A stretch of DNA of 64,000 nucleotides from Triplophysa rosa (lineage: Eukaryota; Chordata; Actinopteri; Cypriniformes; Nemacheilidae), in the NCBI RefSeq assembly GCF_024868665.1, contig NC_079895.1:25692554-25756553 (forward strand), written 5' to 3'. The translations under genes and the position numbers were made by a program. Positions 35,701-41,250 of the stretch are shown one piece after another (positions within the stretch are counted from its first letter, which is position 1; each line of letters begins with the position of its first letter). The notes below the pieces were generated by a model. That model had not been told where the DNA came from. It saw only the letters and a program-made list of their open reading frames with translations, and made no database searches.

Positions 35701-35968
35701 ATATATTATACTCTTAATACATGCCACAGTGCCTTGTGTAATATAACCAAGCGTTACTTTTCCAACTCTGTGCAGACAGAATGGCAGACTGCGATATGCA
35801 AGCAATCTTGCTCACCTTGCCTTCGAGGCGTGCGATACCTCCCTGGCTGACTCGGGTATTACGTGGCGGGAGGGTAAAAACAGGGGCTTCTCTGCTGGAG
35901 AGACCTTGTCCCAGAGTAAGACTCGTCTTCGAGACATGAGAGCCAGTGGCAAACTGAACATCGCCCAT
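407..35968 (-). CDS. mylk: Myosin light chain kinase, long form (5' half, spliced gene overview)
   Basis: Gene-level entry; exons are listed separately. MYLK is a Ca2+/calmodulin-dependent Ser/Thr kinase that phosphorylates the regulatory light chain of myosin II, driving smooth-muscle contraction and non-muscle contractility. The long form is anchored to actin filaments by its N-terminal half. Here 18 coding exons join in one frame (3493 nt, about 1164 residues): leader, Ig1 (about 30-120), Ig2 (155-246), Ig3 (405-490), Ig4 (495-585), Ig5 (610-697), Ig6 (705-800), four DFRxxL motifs (875-985), Ig7 (1015-1106), then a Lys/Pro-rich linker. Exon-by-exon similarity to vertebrate long MLCK (VMDGSQVTMTV, QESEDFHFE, VDFRSVLG) is extensive. 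The kinase domain lies outside the window. Which teleost paralogue (mylka or mylkb) this is cannot be decided here. Confidence 0.95.
455..2144. other. mylk intron sequence
   Basis: AT-rich intron between possible coding exon 17 and exon 18. Contains one TTCACCC element (1551-1786). I see no other gene or RNA. Confidence 0.6.
1551..1786. repeat. TTCACCC element (copy 2)
   Basis: Opens GATAGTTCACCCAAAAATG and closes GGTGAACTATCCCTTTAAG, so both inverted ends are intact. About 236 bp, with an internal deletion compared with longer copies. Confidence 0.85.
2145..2269 (-). CDS. mylk: Possible mylk coding exon 17: polar linker between Ig7 and Ig8
   Basis: The frame requires an exon entering in phase 2 and leaving in phase 1 between 8367 and 454. 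The only candidate I found is 125 nt, with acceptor atttggag|TGATG and donor GAAACT|gtgatt, encoding DGKSVIKSDNVKKRSSDVSD, DGNTPKAHLMDVELNGTANG, N. The polar, Lys/Ser/Asp-rich composition fits the mammalian linker (TKAPEMKSRRPKSSLPP). Both splice sites are weak and identity is low, so a different exon elsewhere in 455-8366 remains possible. The open frame itself continues on both sides of the proposed exon. Confidence 0.4.
3646..5727. repeat. Large imperfect CTTT/CTGT/CGTT tetranucleotide tract
   Basis: Long runs of CTTT alternate with blocks of TCTG, TTCG, TTCC, TATC and TC dinucleotides. The long reading frames (SFFLSFFL..., KERKKERK...) seen across it are artefacts of the 4-bp unit and are not genes. 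It surrounds an assembly gap, so its true length is unknown. Confidence 0.97.
3727..4632. other. Assembly gap (run of N)
   Basis: 906 unknown bases inside the tetranucleotide tract, with CTTT on both sides, so the gap most likely holds more of the same repeat. Confidence 0.99.
6180..6451. repeat. TTCACCC element (copy 3, left end lost)
   Basis: Contains the internal ACAATGGTAGTCAAAATTG, ATTTTGTGTTCAACA and CTCTGTGTTCATCAGAACAAA segments typical of the longer copies, and ends TTTGGGTGAACTGATCCTTTAA. The left terminus is missing. Confidence 0.7.
7748..8003. repeat. TTCACCC element (copy 4, diverged)
   Basis: Starts AAAGGGACAGTTAACCCC, contains CACAAAAGAAGATATTTTGA, and ends GATCCCTTTAA. The minus-strand frame across it is a shadow. 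Confidence 0.75.
8367..8487 (-). CDS. mylk: mylk coding exon 16: second half of Ig7
   Basis: 121 nt, acceptor tttgtgaatag|GTGGT and donor GGTGG|gtaaac, phase 1 in and phase 2 out. It encodes GQCSLCIDKALLEDDGQYVC, RAETSEGREECSCMVLVDG. This aligns with mammalian SLCSVSIEKALPEDRGLYKC and AGQAECSCQVTVDD, completing Ig7 with the F-strand Cys (DGQYVC). It is short and surrounded by repeats, so ORF scans miss it. Confidence 0.92.
8488..10453. other. mylk intron between coding exons 15 and 16
   Basis: Contains a CAGTGAA-ended element (8879-9293), a further fish-type repeat beginning AGGTCCAGTGTGTAATTTTT near 9510, and a fragment of the TGTGACCCTGGACC element near 10174. No exon or RNA seen. Confidence 0.65.
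8879..9293. mobile_element. Non-autonomous element with TTTAAAGTCCC ends
   Basis: The left end TTTAAAGTCCCAGTGAA and right end TTCACAGGGACTTTAAA are inverted repeats. 415 bp, no coding capacity. A related, rearranged copy encloses another element at 56526-57606, where the end TTTCACTGGGACTTTAA is visible. Confidence 0.75.
10454..11229 (-). CDS. mylk: mylk coding exon 15: DFRxxL actin-binding repeats and start of Ig7
   Basis: 776 nt, the largest exon, acceptor tgcggcag|CCAAG and donor GAAG|gtaagt, phase 2 in and phase 1 out. It carries four DFRxxL motifs: IDFRTVLGRK, MDFRGSLQRQ, VDFRAVLGKK and VDFRSVLGNK. These are known to bind actin filaments in MLCK. Between the first and second is KSVSEEDLKEITAEQ, matching mammalian KTLSEDDLKEIPAEQ. 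The exon ends with Ig7 strands A to D: LHLQCQLSSESPAKVTWTLD, GKLIKPSKFIVITNEG. The Met at 10952 is at the position that starts the short (130-kDa) MLCK in mammals (MDFRANL). Confidence 0.97.
10950..10952 (-). promoter_or_regulatory. mylk: Possible start codon of the short MLCK isoform
   Basis: The ATG opening MDFRGSLQRQ is in the place used as the translation start of the short smooth-muscle MLCK in mammals (MDFRANLQRQ), which is made from an internal promoter. I see no clear promoter in the 310-bp intron directly upstream (11230-11539), so use of this start in fish is inferred only from homology. Confidence 0.4.
11540..11623 (-). CDS. mylk: mylk coding exon 14: end of Ig6 and short linker
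   Basis: 84 nt, acceptor ttgttctcag|AAATAA and donor AAACG|gtacat, phase 2 in and phase 2 out. It encodes NKVGECKSVATLHIIESSVP, SGDDSHK, matching mammalian NRVGECSCQVSLMLQNSSAR, so it closes Ig6. A second GT fits after CCATCTG (11560 side), but using it would leave phase 1 and break the join to coding exon 15. The AAACG donor keeps the frame and is preferred. Confidence 0.85.
11624..12716. other. mylk intron between coding exons 13 and 14
   Basis: Half of it is a full-length TGTGACC element. The remainder (11624-12114) shows no recognisable feature. Confidence 0.65.
12115..12645. mobile_element. Full-length TGTGACC(C)TGGACCA element
   Basis: Begins TGTGACCCTGGACCACAAAA and ends TGGTCCATGGTCACA, inverted ends about 15 bp long. 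531 bp without coding capacity. Partial copies lie near 10174 and 58811-59110. No clear target-site duplication is visible. Confidence 0.75.
12717..12963 (-). CDS. mylk: mylk coding exon 13: most of Ig6
   Basis: 247 nt, acceptor gtctccacag|AGCCT and donor CTTAA|gtacgg, phase 1 in and phase 2 out. It encodes EPQDGVQPWFITKPQSSTTC, LGQHALLSCAIAGDPFPSFL, WMKNGQ and DFEILQKEDVVSLLVRKVQ, HHAGNYEIHLK. The B-strand Cys (LLSCAIAGDPFP) and core Trp are present. The F strand reads AGNYEIHLK without Cys, as in mammalian MYLK (AGQYEILLK). A full-length dispersed repeat (12115-12645) abuts the downstream side of the intron. Confidence 0.95.
13076..13273 (-). CDS. mylk: mylk coding exon 12: second half of Ig5
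   Basis: 198 nt, acceptor tgtggtgtag|GAAAT and donor TCAAG|gtgtga, phase 1 in and phase 1 out. It encodes GNPPPEVLWLHNGKEIQESE, DFHFEKKGCQYTLFIQEVFP, EDTGTYTCEVWNEAGYARTE, ASLTVQG. This is the most conserved stretch in the window: mammals have NPPPEVIWLHNGNEIQESED and EDTGTYTCEAWNSAGE. The acceptor is less pyrimidine-rich than its neighbours but is fixed by phase and homology. Confidence 0.97.
13484..13905. mobile_element. 422-bp non-autonomous transposon with about 100-bp inverted ends
   Basis: The left end (CCCAGTCTCATGAATTGCG onward) and the inverted right end (CCCGGTCTCATGAATTGCG) match for about 100 bp, through GCATTATCGTG, CCAAAGTTAGATTTTGCG and TGCATATGATACGCC. An 8-bp duplication GTTCCTAA flanks it (13476-13483 and 13906-13913). 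The interior has two copies of a telomere-like CCCTAACCCAAACCCTAAA block. No coding capacity. Confidence 0.85.
14346..14707. repeat. TTCACCC element (copy 5, long form)
   Basis: Opens AAGGGACAGTACACCCAAAA with GTCATCATTTACTCACCC and closes GAGTAAATGATGACAGAATT. Contains the internal ACCATTGACTACCATTGG segment shared with copies near 44.9, 54.4 and 59.3 kb. Confidence 0.8.
14807..14944 (-). CDS. mylk: mylk coding exon 11: first half of Ig5
   Basis: 138 nt, acceptor ttgtcatccag|CTAAA and donor GACAG|gtacga, phase 1 in and phase 1 out. The first third is a basic, Pro-rich linker (AKPGVKRSCAPPAVNVRRP). The rest, SAPVFLKGLQDLRVMDGSQV then TMTVEVTG, is nearly identical to mammalian TAPIFLQGLSDLKVMDGSQVTMTVQVSG. 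As in that protein, this Ig lacks a B-strand Cys (TMTVEV), so the absence here is ancestral rather than a local change. Confidence 0.95.
14945..16659. other. mylk intron between coding exons 10 and 11
   Basis: About 1.7 kb of AT-rich intron in which I see no gene, RNA or recognisable element. Confidence 0.6.
16660..16812 (-). CDS. mylk: mylk coding exon 10: second half of Ig4
   Basis: 153 nt, acceptor tctgttttcag|ATAAG and donor TAAAG|gtaaga, phase 1 in and phase 1 out. It encodes DKPVTHLHTVYENGECELRV, QAAVMEDAGVYSCVAVNDHG, RAACSARVLVKG. The EDAGVYSC motif supplies the F-strand Cys for Ig4. It aligns with mammalian AELHIQDALPEDHGTYTC and GQVSCSAWVTV. Confidence 0.95.
16813..19278. other. mylk intron between coding exons 9 and 10
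   Basis: Contains a CTGTAAAAAAA element (17319-17613), a fragment of the AGGTCCAGTGTGTAATTTTT-type repeat in reverse (about 17640-17770) and a short TC run near 17908. No exon seen. Confidence 0.6.
17319..17613. repeat. CACTGTAAAAAA-type element (copy 1)
   Basis: Starts ACTGTAAAAAAAATCCGTAA and ends in TTACGTTTTTTTAACA with many internal CTGTAAAATTAC motifs. Similar elements occur near 34.9, 39.9, 41.6 and 44.4 kb. Confidence 0.65.
19279..19413 (-). CDS. mylk: mylk coding exon 9: first half of Ig4
   Basis: 135 nt, acceptor atgtgttacag|GTGTG and donor CAATG|gtaaaa, phase 1 in and phase 1 out. It encodes RVEGRCPVFSSTLTDCSVTE, GQDVCLHCSVEGRPQPEVSW and LLNG, which is the A to C strands of Ig4 with the B-strand Cys (LHCS) and core Trp (SWLLNG). 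Mammalian MYLK reads APSFSSVLKDCAVIEGQDF and ITWLLNG here. A long AAT-type microsatellite lies in the intron just upstream. Confidence 0.95.
19504..19815. repeat. AAT/ATT microsatellite with inverted halves
   Basis: Interrupted TAA repeats switch to ATT at about 19660 and again at 19750 and 19785 (AATAATAATTATTATT), so the tract can fold on itself. It sits 90 bp upstream of coding exon 9 (minus strand) and produces a false reading frame of Ile/Val. Confidence 0.9.
19967..20170 (-). CDS. mylk: mylk coding exon 8: body of Ig3
   Basis: 204 nt, acceptor gtctctcag|TGTCTG and donor CAAGA|gtgaga, phase 1 in and phase 1 out. It encodes VSGSPLPSVSWMKDGVPVSQ, LHFLCLESAHITDAGLYSCS, AINKRGKTAAHWSLTIK. 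The Trp (SWM), DAGLYSC and the hydrophobic G strand complete an I-set Ig domain with the B-strand Cys in the preceding exon. Mammalian Ig3 has the same layout (VSGIPKPEVAW, HYLCLLKA, SGTYSCTASN). Confidence 0.95.
20396..20898 (-). CDS. mylk: mylk coding exon 7: Ser/Thr-rich linker and start of Ig3
   Basis: 503 nt, acceptor tttcaacag and donor TCAAG|gtcagt, phase 2 in and phase 1 out, residues about 254-422. Most of it is low-complexity and polar (runs of Thr, Ser, Ala, Pro and Gln; SSTTAAASILPATRT), expected to be disordered, corresponding to the variable linker between Ig2 and Ig3 of MYLK. The last 30 residues (PSFDSQPRSQEVMQGEKVTF, then NCQ) start Ig3 with its B-strand Cys and match the SKPQSQEVKENQTVKFRC segment of mammals. 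Confidence 0.93.
20899..21527. repeat. mylk intron with GGCCCCC-rich repeat fragment
   Basis: Between 20996 and 21325 the sequence opens GGTTCTCAACCCTTTTCACT and carries several GGCCCCCTT blocks, resembling but not matching the 24459-24826 element. No right terminus found. The remainder is plain intron. Confidence 0.5.
21528..21549 (-). CDS. mylk: mylk coding exon 6: 22-nt micro-exon after Ig2
   Basis: A 22-nt segment flanked by ctgttgtag and GCCAT|gtaagg. It enters in phase 1 and exits in phase 2, the only way to reconcile coding exon 5 (ends phase 1) with coding exon 7 (needs one leading base). It contributes about seven residues, TDTEAA plus split codons, in the Ig2-to-linker junction. 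Skipping it would break the frame, which supports it being constitutive. No protein conservation can be judged at this size. Confidence 0.72.
21717..21882 (-). CDS. mylk: mylk coding exon 5: second half of Ig2
   Basis: 166 nt, phase 0 in and phase 1 out, residues 192-247, with acceptor cgcgtcag|GGTGAA and donor CAAG|gtaaca. It encodes GEEKIQMSDHYNTFERSG, then HFLEICQVCSEDAGIYTCL and VANSAGKASATTELIVQG. The DAGxYTC signature and AGKAS..ELxVQG end match Ig2 of MYLK (DVGVYTCLVVNGSGKAS). The reading is open and uninterrupted. Confidence 0.95.
22294..22459 (-). CDS. mylk: mylk coding exon 4: linker and first half of Ig2
   Basis: Acceptor tttcctcag|TGGC and donor TACAAG|gtgagc, 166 nt, phase 2 in and phase 0 out, residues 136-191. 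It contains PAVENRPSIWGESPPKF, almost identical to the mammalian PAVETRPSIWGECPPKF, followed by GKFSVKITGRPQPLVQWYK, the B and C strands of Ig2. The B-strand Cys found in mammals (FSCKITG) is Val here (codon 22336-22338), while the F-strand Cys in the next exon remains, so this Ig lacks the canonical disulfide pair. Confidence 0.95.
22627..23112 (-). mobile_element. hAT-like non-autonomous element, CAGTGTTGGG family (copy 1)
   Basis: 486 bp bounded by CAGTGTTGGG and CCCAACACTG with a perfect 8-bp target-site duplication ACTAGGAC (22619-22626, 23113-23120). The ends extend into AGTTACTAATTACTTA-type inverted repeats. It is inverted relative to the copies at 52285 and 62222. The CAG start and 8-bp duplication fit the hAT superfamily. 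No coding capacity. Confidence 0.9.
23140..23185 (-). CDS. mylk: mylk coding exon 3: 46-nt micro-exon between Ig1 and Ig2
   Basis: This 46-nt exon is bounded by ccccacag and AATAGG|gtaaga. It enters in phase 1 and leaves in phase 2, exactly what is needed to join coding exons 2 and 4. With the split codons it reads GNTGKKYNLPSSSRIG, a short Ser/Lys-rich linker matching in length and place the SFAKQL..VSKTLG linker of mammalian MYLK. It is too short for ORF finders. A 486-bp transposon sits just downstream, in the following intron. Assigned on phase, splice sites and position rather than strong residue identity. Confidence 0.8.
23711..23918 (-). CDS. mylk: mylk coding exon 2: second half of Ig1
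   Basis: The exon runs from acceptor (tctgtcag|GTGCGT) to donor (GAAG|gtacag), 208 nt, phase 0 in and phase 1 out, residues 52-121. It encodes VRGHPEPQVCWFRNGK, then RGTFSLLVREVQ and the F/G strands GGRYTCEAVNDAGNCQV, ending VEIIVEG. This is the C-terminal part of the first I-set Ig domain, with the usual Trp (CWF) and F-strand YTC. It closely parallels mammalian MYLK (VRGYPEPQVTW, RGTFSLVI, KYTCEATN). Confidence 0.95.
24293..24866. mobile_element. GGTTCTTT-type element, interrupted by a second transposon
   Basis: Shares AAAGGTTCTTTAAAGAACC and the right end TTTTCAAGAGTG with the intact element at 27188-27430, but has lost its left terminus. A 368-bp element (24459-24826) has inserted into it. 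Confidence 0.75.
24459..24826. mobile_element. hAT-like element CAGGGGTTTTCAAAC, nested insertion
   Basis: Inverted ends CAGGGGTTTTCAAAC and GTTTGAAAACCCCTG, flanked by the 8-bp duplication TTCTAGAG (24451-24458, 24827-24834). The interior has GGACCCCC and GGGGGTCCC blocks. No coding capacity. Removing it restores continuity of the surrounding GGTTCTTT element. Confidence 0.88.
27188..27430. mobile_element. 243-bp TA-flanked element with CACTCTTAAAAA ends
   Basis: The ends CACTCTTAAAAA and TTTTTAAGAGTG are inverted repeats flanked by TA on both sides, consistent with TA-targeting (Tc1/mariner-like) insertion. The interior repeats AAGGTTCTT and AAGAACCTTT several times in both orientations, so it can form long hairpins. 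Confidence 0.8.
28371..28409. repeat. ACACG pentanucleotide repeat
   Basis: About seven tandem units of CGACA/ACACG (GACACGACACGACACGACAC). Confidence 0.95.
29146..29260. repeat. Long near-perfect palindrome (51-bp arms)
   Basis: Arms 29146-29196 and 29210-29260 are inverted copies (AAAGCAATAA ... GTGGGTTACAGTGC ... TTATAACAGCT) with about three mismatches and a 13-nt loop. Confidence 0.92.
29593..29715. repeat. Second palindrome (33- to 35-bp arms)
   Basis: Arms 29593-29625 and 29681-29715 share GCAGTGGTATATAGA and GTTCTAC in inverted orientation, with a 55-nt loop. Confidence 0.85.
31449..31607 (-). repeat. tRNA-derived SINE (copy 1)
   Basis: On the minus strand it reads GTGGCTCAGTGGTTAGAGCA (A-box-like), AACGCCAAGGTCATGGGTTCG (B-box-like), then a body ending TTTGGATAAAAGCGTCTGCC. 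This is a Pol III promoter of tRNA origin fused to a common fish SINE tail. It is a retroposon, not a functional tRNA. Confidence 0.85.
32745..33912. mobile_element. 1.17-kb element with CACTGTAAAAAA ends
   Basis: Left CACTGTAAAAAAAT and right TTTTTTACAGTG are inverted ends. A GC-rich stretch at 33510-33610 (GCCCGCCCCTTGTCCGGGGA) stands out from the AT-rich body. The plus-strand frame at 33352-33654 has no recognisable domain. No exact flanking duplication seen. Confidence 0.55.
34430..35198. mobile_element. Element with AGCCCTATTCGCA ends, carrying an inner CACTGTAAAA copy
   Basis: The left AGCCCTATTCGCATG and right TGCGAATAGGGCT ends are inverted. A second element with CACTGTAAAAAAAATCC (from 34934) lies inside. 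No target duplication confirmed and no coding capacity. Confidence 0.6.
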
Positions 35969-35972
35969 CACT
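35816..35972 (-). CDS. mylk: mylk coding exon 1: start codon and first half of Ig1
   Basis: The acceptor (ttcacag) precedes 35972 and the donor (GGCAAG|gtgagc) follows 35816. Translation starts at the ATG at 35968, four bases into the exon, giving MGDVQFATGSHVSKTSL. This aligns with the MGDVKL..SSHISKTSL start of long MLCK, which fixes the start. The exon encodes 51 residues and ends in phase 0 after LPPRN..VSQGG.ARLEGK, the first strands of Ig1. As in the mammalian protein, the B-strand Cys of this Ig is absent (ARLEGKV). It is separated from the next coding exon by an 11.9-kb intron. Confidence 0.93.
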
Positions 35973-36870
35973 CTGTGAACACAAGAACAGATCAATCATT
36001 TAGAATAATGGCGGTACTTAACTCAACTTCACTCAACTTGTTAAAAAGGTTACATTCGCATTTTACTCCAAAACAACGCACACATTGCAGGTAAAATGGC
36101 ATTTATCAAACTAGACATAAATGTCTTTTAAATCTAACTGGAAAGAAATATGTTGCAATTTTACCACCAAGTTTTAACACTTGGGTCTTTGATTGTATAT
36201 TCCTAAAATAAAGAATCCAAAACAAATCCAGAACCACAGCCTTCAAAGCATTTAGAAAAAGCATTCTAGTTTAGGTAGAAATAAATACCCATAATTCAAC
36301 ATCACCAGCCTTGGATGCTTTTTTACACATTGCACATAAAACAACAATGCACGTTTTTGCATTATTTCATACATATTTTAGATGAAATGTAATGAACTTT
36401 TTCATACTAAAAAACATGACGGTAACATTGTTGCATTCTGCAGTTACATGTTACTGTTAAAATTGAACAATTCAAACGGTTTTGCGAGATGTTAATTCAT
36501 CAGTTTCCCGATGTTTGGCGGATCAGCACCAACACTGAATTCATGCTCACGATATAGTGATTCACAGCATAGACAGAGCCAATGAAAACAAACACAAAAC
36601 AGGACACAAGACAACAATGCTTCAAAATAAAAGACATGACAAACATAAAAGAGGAAATTCAAACGCACAAAGAACATTCCCACCGAGGTGGTCCTTTTTC
36701 CTTTTTATTATTCAATCAAACCTAGATTTGCAGAAGGTGTACTGTGATTTGCAGTGTTTTAATGATCAGAGCTCAACGATTGAAATGGTACCCATGGGTT
36801 ATAAATTGTGCAAACGTAAATCTTGGCAGGGGTCTGGTACCATCTTTACGTATATGGAAGATTAAGTTTT

Positions 36871-37347
36871 AAAGGGGTCATATGGCGCGAATACGTGTTT
36901 TTCTGTGTCTTTGGTGTGTTATAAGTTGCCCATGCATGTATTAGACACGTAAAATTGCAAACGTGAAAGTGTGGGAACAAAAGATGCATTCTATCTAAAA
37001 GCGAATGCTCACCCAGACCTGCCTGAAACGCCTCGTGTAGCCACACCCCCACAAATCTATGTCAGTTGGTGGTATGATTTGACTAAGACCGCCCAAATGT
37101 CTACGCAAGTAAGGTGGGCGTACCTGTCAGTACAATTGAAGAGGAACCTGATGTTCCAAATATGGTAAGAGGCGTTACATTTCCCTCACACGCTTGCAGT
37201 ATTCCACCAATCACTACGCACTGGTTAACTGGCCAATCATAGCACACCTCGCTTTTCAGAGCCATGAGCTTTGTTAAAAATCTGCGCGTTTCAGAGAGGC
37301 GGGGCAAAGAGGAGATACAAACATGCACGGTATGTGGAAAATATTTA
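36871..37347 (+). mobile_element. AAAGGGGTCATATG element (copy 1)
   Basis: Begins TTAAAGGGGTCATATGGCGC and shares about 470 bp with the copy at 38942-39504 in opposite orientation. The far end (after GTGGAAAATA) is truncated or diverged. Minus-strand open frames that recur in both copies are non-coding shadows. Confidence 0.8.
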
Positions 37348-38761
37348 TTTTATCTAAATATCGCTATTTAGAGATACACTATAGTATTGGGACTTGAAAT
37401 GACTGTACCCCTGTGTAGAAATCATTGATGGGTTTGGCTAATACGTGTTTGGCTCAAAGGTGTTCAGCTGGGTCTGGGCTTTATGCAAACCTGTCAAGTT
37501 CACTAGACTGAATCAATTATTTCTTTTTGAACCTTGCTTTGTGCACACGGTTGCTGGACCCTGCCCAGACTGTAATATCAAATCTGAAGCACACAGTTCT
37601 GTCGAATTTCAATATATGCTGCAGCATTAAGATTTAAGCTTACCAAAAATAATTGTGAGATTCATTTTAATAGACAGACAGGCTTAAACATACATTCCAA
37701 AGTCAGGTCTAACACACATTTAAGTTTTCATTACTCGTCAGACTATGATCTCCTTCAGGGCATGATGTTGAAATCACATGTTTAAAATCCTTGACATTCA
37801 CAGTTAAGCACCATACAGTATATGTCCAAGTCTTAGGACTTCAGTAGAGCTGTGTCCTTCATACATAACCTGGAGATCACAAGACACTGTCTTTACCTAC
37901 ATGTTGTATGTAAAGTTAATTGTGATGTTAGACGAAATCACATATTTTGAATTCAAAACAAAATATTATTTACAAAATATTAACATAGCAAGTATCGAAT
38001 GAAGAAATAAAGCCATTCTTGGCTTTCTTCGATATTCGCACTCATTTCTAATGCAAATTGAAATGAGTATGCAAATGCTGAACACTGCAGGTAAATGTTA
38101 TAAAATGAAAAATGCCTTTTGTTTCTGAAGAAGTCTTTCAAGTAGGGCACAGTAAGTGCTACCGTATTCTATACCTTTAAAGGTCATCTTAAAAAACATA
38201 CCCTTTCAAAGAAGGTCAAAAGAGTCCTTCACTATCAAGAACTATCAAGAGCAGCAAGATCTTGGCTGAAATATGCTTCCTTTGACCTTTGGGTCAAAAT
38301 GTAACCATATGGAAACCTAAATCCTGTAATCCTTGAATACTTCACACACACGCAAGTGCAAACCCATTAAAATACAGCACGTGAAAACAACCATTTCTCC
38401 TGCACAGGTTGTGTGTGTGTTGTAACCTGCTGCGGCGAGGGGTCACGAGAGGCTGAATCAATCCTCACCATGCGTTAGTAATTCTCTCATCTGGGTCTGC
38501 CGTGAGGATGGTTTATAACTTTGATTAAAGAGCTCAAATGTGATGCATGCGAGGCATGCAGTCGCACTGGATGGGTAAATACAGCTGGATGTTTGATGGG
38601 CGCTTCTTTCCATTTCTCCTCCCATGCAGACACTTTTCCGCCCCTTGCTACAGCATATGAGCCAGTGTTGTGTGCTATTCGTGGTGGACTGATACTGTGA
38701 ACTCAACTACAGAACTCTCCGACTACTTCAAAGTGATTTTTCCTTCCTGTAAATTCAGCAT

Positions 38762-38934
38762 TGTAGTTACATTTACATTACATTTATGCATTTGGCAGAC
38801 ACTTTTATCCAAAGCGACTTACATTGCATTATCCTATACATTTGTTTCTAAGTATGTGCAATCCCCTGGGATCAAACCCACGACCTTGGCATTGTTAGCG
38901 CCATGCTCTTACCACTGAGCTACAGGAAAGCTAG
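38762..38934 (-). repeat. tRNA-derived SINE (copy 2)
   Basis: The minus strand reads TGTAGCTCAGTGGTAAGAGCA, AACAATGCCAAGGTCGTGGG, then AAAGTGTCTGCCAAATGCAT. The B-box region has decayed (TTTGATCCC). Confidence 0.85.
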
Positions 38935-38941
38935 TTATATT

Positions 38942-39504
38942 AAAGGGGTCATATGACACGGCTAAAACGAATATGATGTTTGTTTTAGATGTAATGCAAT
39001 GCGTATACACGATTTAAGGTTCAAAAACGCTGTATTTTCCACATACCTTGCATGTTTGTATCTCCTCTTTGCTCCGCCTCTCTGAAACGCGCTGATTTTT
39101 AACAAAGCTCATAACTCTGAAAAGCGAGGTGTGCTATGATTGGCCAGTTAACCAGTGCGTAGTGATTGGTCGAATACTGCAAGCGTGTGAGGGAAATGTA
39201 ACGCCTCTTACCATATTTGGAACATCAGGTTCCTCTTCAATTGTACTGACAGGTACGCCCACCTTACTTGCGTAGACATTTGGGCGGTCTCAGTCAAATC
39301 ATACCACGAACTGACGTAGATTTGTGGGGGTGTGGTTACACGAGGCGTTTCAGGCAGGTCTGGGTGAGCATTCGCTTTTAGATAGAATGCATCTTTTGTT
39401 CCGACAGTTTCATTTTTACAATTTTACGTGTCTAATACATGCATGGGCAACTTATAACACACCAAAGACAAAAAAACGTGTGTTCGCGCCATATGACCCC
39501 TTTA
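38942..39504 (-). mobile_element. AAAGGGGTCATATG element (copy 2, inverted, both ends present)
   Basis: 563 bp with ends AAAGGGGTCATATGAC and GCCATATGACCCCTTT. It is the inverse of the 36871 copy and only 1.6 kb away, so the pair can form a long hairpin in the transcript or DNA. Flanks read TTAA on the left and TTAT on the right. The family cannot be fixed from this. Confidence 0.82.
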
Positions 39505-39877
39505 TTGATTCACGTTTATGAGCCAGGTTTAAGCTTTGCACACAGTAACTGCACCATTAAAAGGTTGCCCTTATGTTATTGGATGGCTCGGCTGCATAAG
39601 TGGCCATAACTTTTGAAAGTTTGATTACAAATTAGATGTATTGATGGTCTTTTTGGCCTTCTTCATTCTGCAAGGGAAAATGTTTATATAGAAATTGCTA
39701 AAGCGGATAACACCATGCATCTCTTTTCAGTATACAGTGTAAATGCACTTGGGTAGAGAGAAAGCATATCAACTCAAAGAGATCACTTGCAGTAAGACAT
39801 ATTAACTTTAAAACCTTGCTGAAACTGCATTTGTATGACAGACTTGACATTTGTTACATGAGCTAGCAAAATGTCCA

Positions 39878-40045
39878 TTTTTTACAGGATTTTGGTCAAA
39901 CCGTCAAATTACAGAACAAGACCGCAAATTTACTGAAAACAGGGAAAACGACATTTTACAGAAATGTTATTTTACGGAATATTTCTGGCCCCCCAGCTGC
40001 CAGAAAATTTATTTTGTTTTCAGGATTTTTTTCTTTTTACAGTGT
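39878..40045. repeat. CACTGTAAAAA-type element (short copy)
   Basis: Starts TTTTTTACAGGATTTTGG, contains GGCCCCCCAGCTGCCAG, and ends TTTTTACAGTG. Confidence 0.6.
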
Positions 40046-41219
40046 ATGTTAGAAACTGCATTTATATGACAGACTTGACATTTGTTACATGAGCTGTGAA
40101 TTTTTAAAAGTCAATCATTCTAGCAGCATGACAAACCCATAAATTAGGAAAATAGTGCAATAAAAAAGATCCACATGTTTAGATGTCCAGCTGTGCATTG
40201 CTGGTTCATTACAACAAACTGCGCAGACAAGAGCATGCATTAAAACTCTTACAAAACAGATGATGTGAAGAACAGCGGTCAGTGTAAAAAAATGAAGAAA
40301 TCAATGTGTCACAATTCAGCCTGTGGCCCCTGCTATATGTGGACTTTTAGATGGTTTAGGTTATGTCCAGTTTCCTGTCATCCATGTTTGTAGTTCTTTG
40401 TAGTTCTTTGTTCATTGTTCCCCCACTGGTAAATTTTTGGGTGAATTATTTCTTTTAGCACATTTGTCGCATTTCGTATGTCATAACCTGCAACACTAAT
40501 GTGCATCTCTTTGATAGAGTGTGAAGCTGGTGCAGACCTACTATTACATGTGATGGTGACAAAACATAATATGAATTCCCACTCAGGCAAACAACACACT
40601 GGACAATAAAACCCCAAATAAGGTGAGGTTTATTTGCATGTGCATATTCTAAACATGCTTTTCTTTTGAAATAATAATGTACTAGCAGCACGACTGCATG
40701 TTTTTGTTTCTGCATGTCTGTTGGAGCATTGATAGCATAAAAAGAGCGTTATCAGATTAACACTACACAGTACAGCTGTTGCTGTTTAAAATGGCTCGGA
40801 GTCAATCATGACCTGATTCCGTAAACACAAATGAATGATATTATCTGCACTATGAGGACAAACTTTCAGAGTGTTTCACAAACCGTGATAATCTAAAGTC
40901 TAAAAATCGCTTTGAATGCTGTATTGAAAATTGTAAGATTCAGTCCTGGCTGAAAGGCGGGTAAATAATTGTTAGCTCACCAGTTACACATTTGTGCAGT
41001 TCAGTGCTGATGATTTTATCGGAATTCACCGTTCACCTGGTTGCACAGATGTGTCTATTGATGTTGAAAAATAGTCTTTATTTTATATATGCACAATTTA
41101 GAATCTTTTAGACTGTAAATCGTATTATATTGTATTGTCATTGTGTTAAATGTCTGTACTAGAAGCTTCCAACACCAAAGAAAATTCCTTGTGTGTGCAA
41201 GCACACTTGGCAATAAAGC

Positions 41220-41250
41220 TCTTCTGATTCTGATTCTGATTCTGATTCTG
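41220..41250. repeat. GATTCT hexanucleotide repeat
   Basis: Four to five tandem units of TGATTC (TTCTGATTCTGATTCTGATT). Confidence 0.9.

Larger units (their letters stand above)
23919..35815. other. mylk 11.9-kb intron between coding exons 1 and 2
   Basis: No exon or RNA gene recognised. It carries nested transposons at 24293-24866, a TA-flanked element at 27188-27430, an ACACG minisatellite at 28371, a 1.2-kb element at 28983-30194, a SINE at 31449, and elements at 32745 and 34430. Stretches 24900-27180 and 30200-31440 otherwise look like plain AT-rich intron. Confidence 0.65.

Noticed and set aside
36846..37052. Frame MGVWLHEAFQAGLGEHSLLD, also at 39324-39521
   Set aside because: Recurs only because the two AAAGGGGTCATATG elements are inverted copies; no domain.
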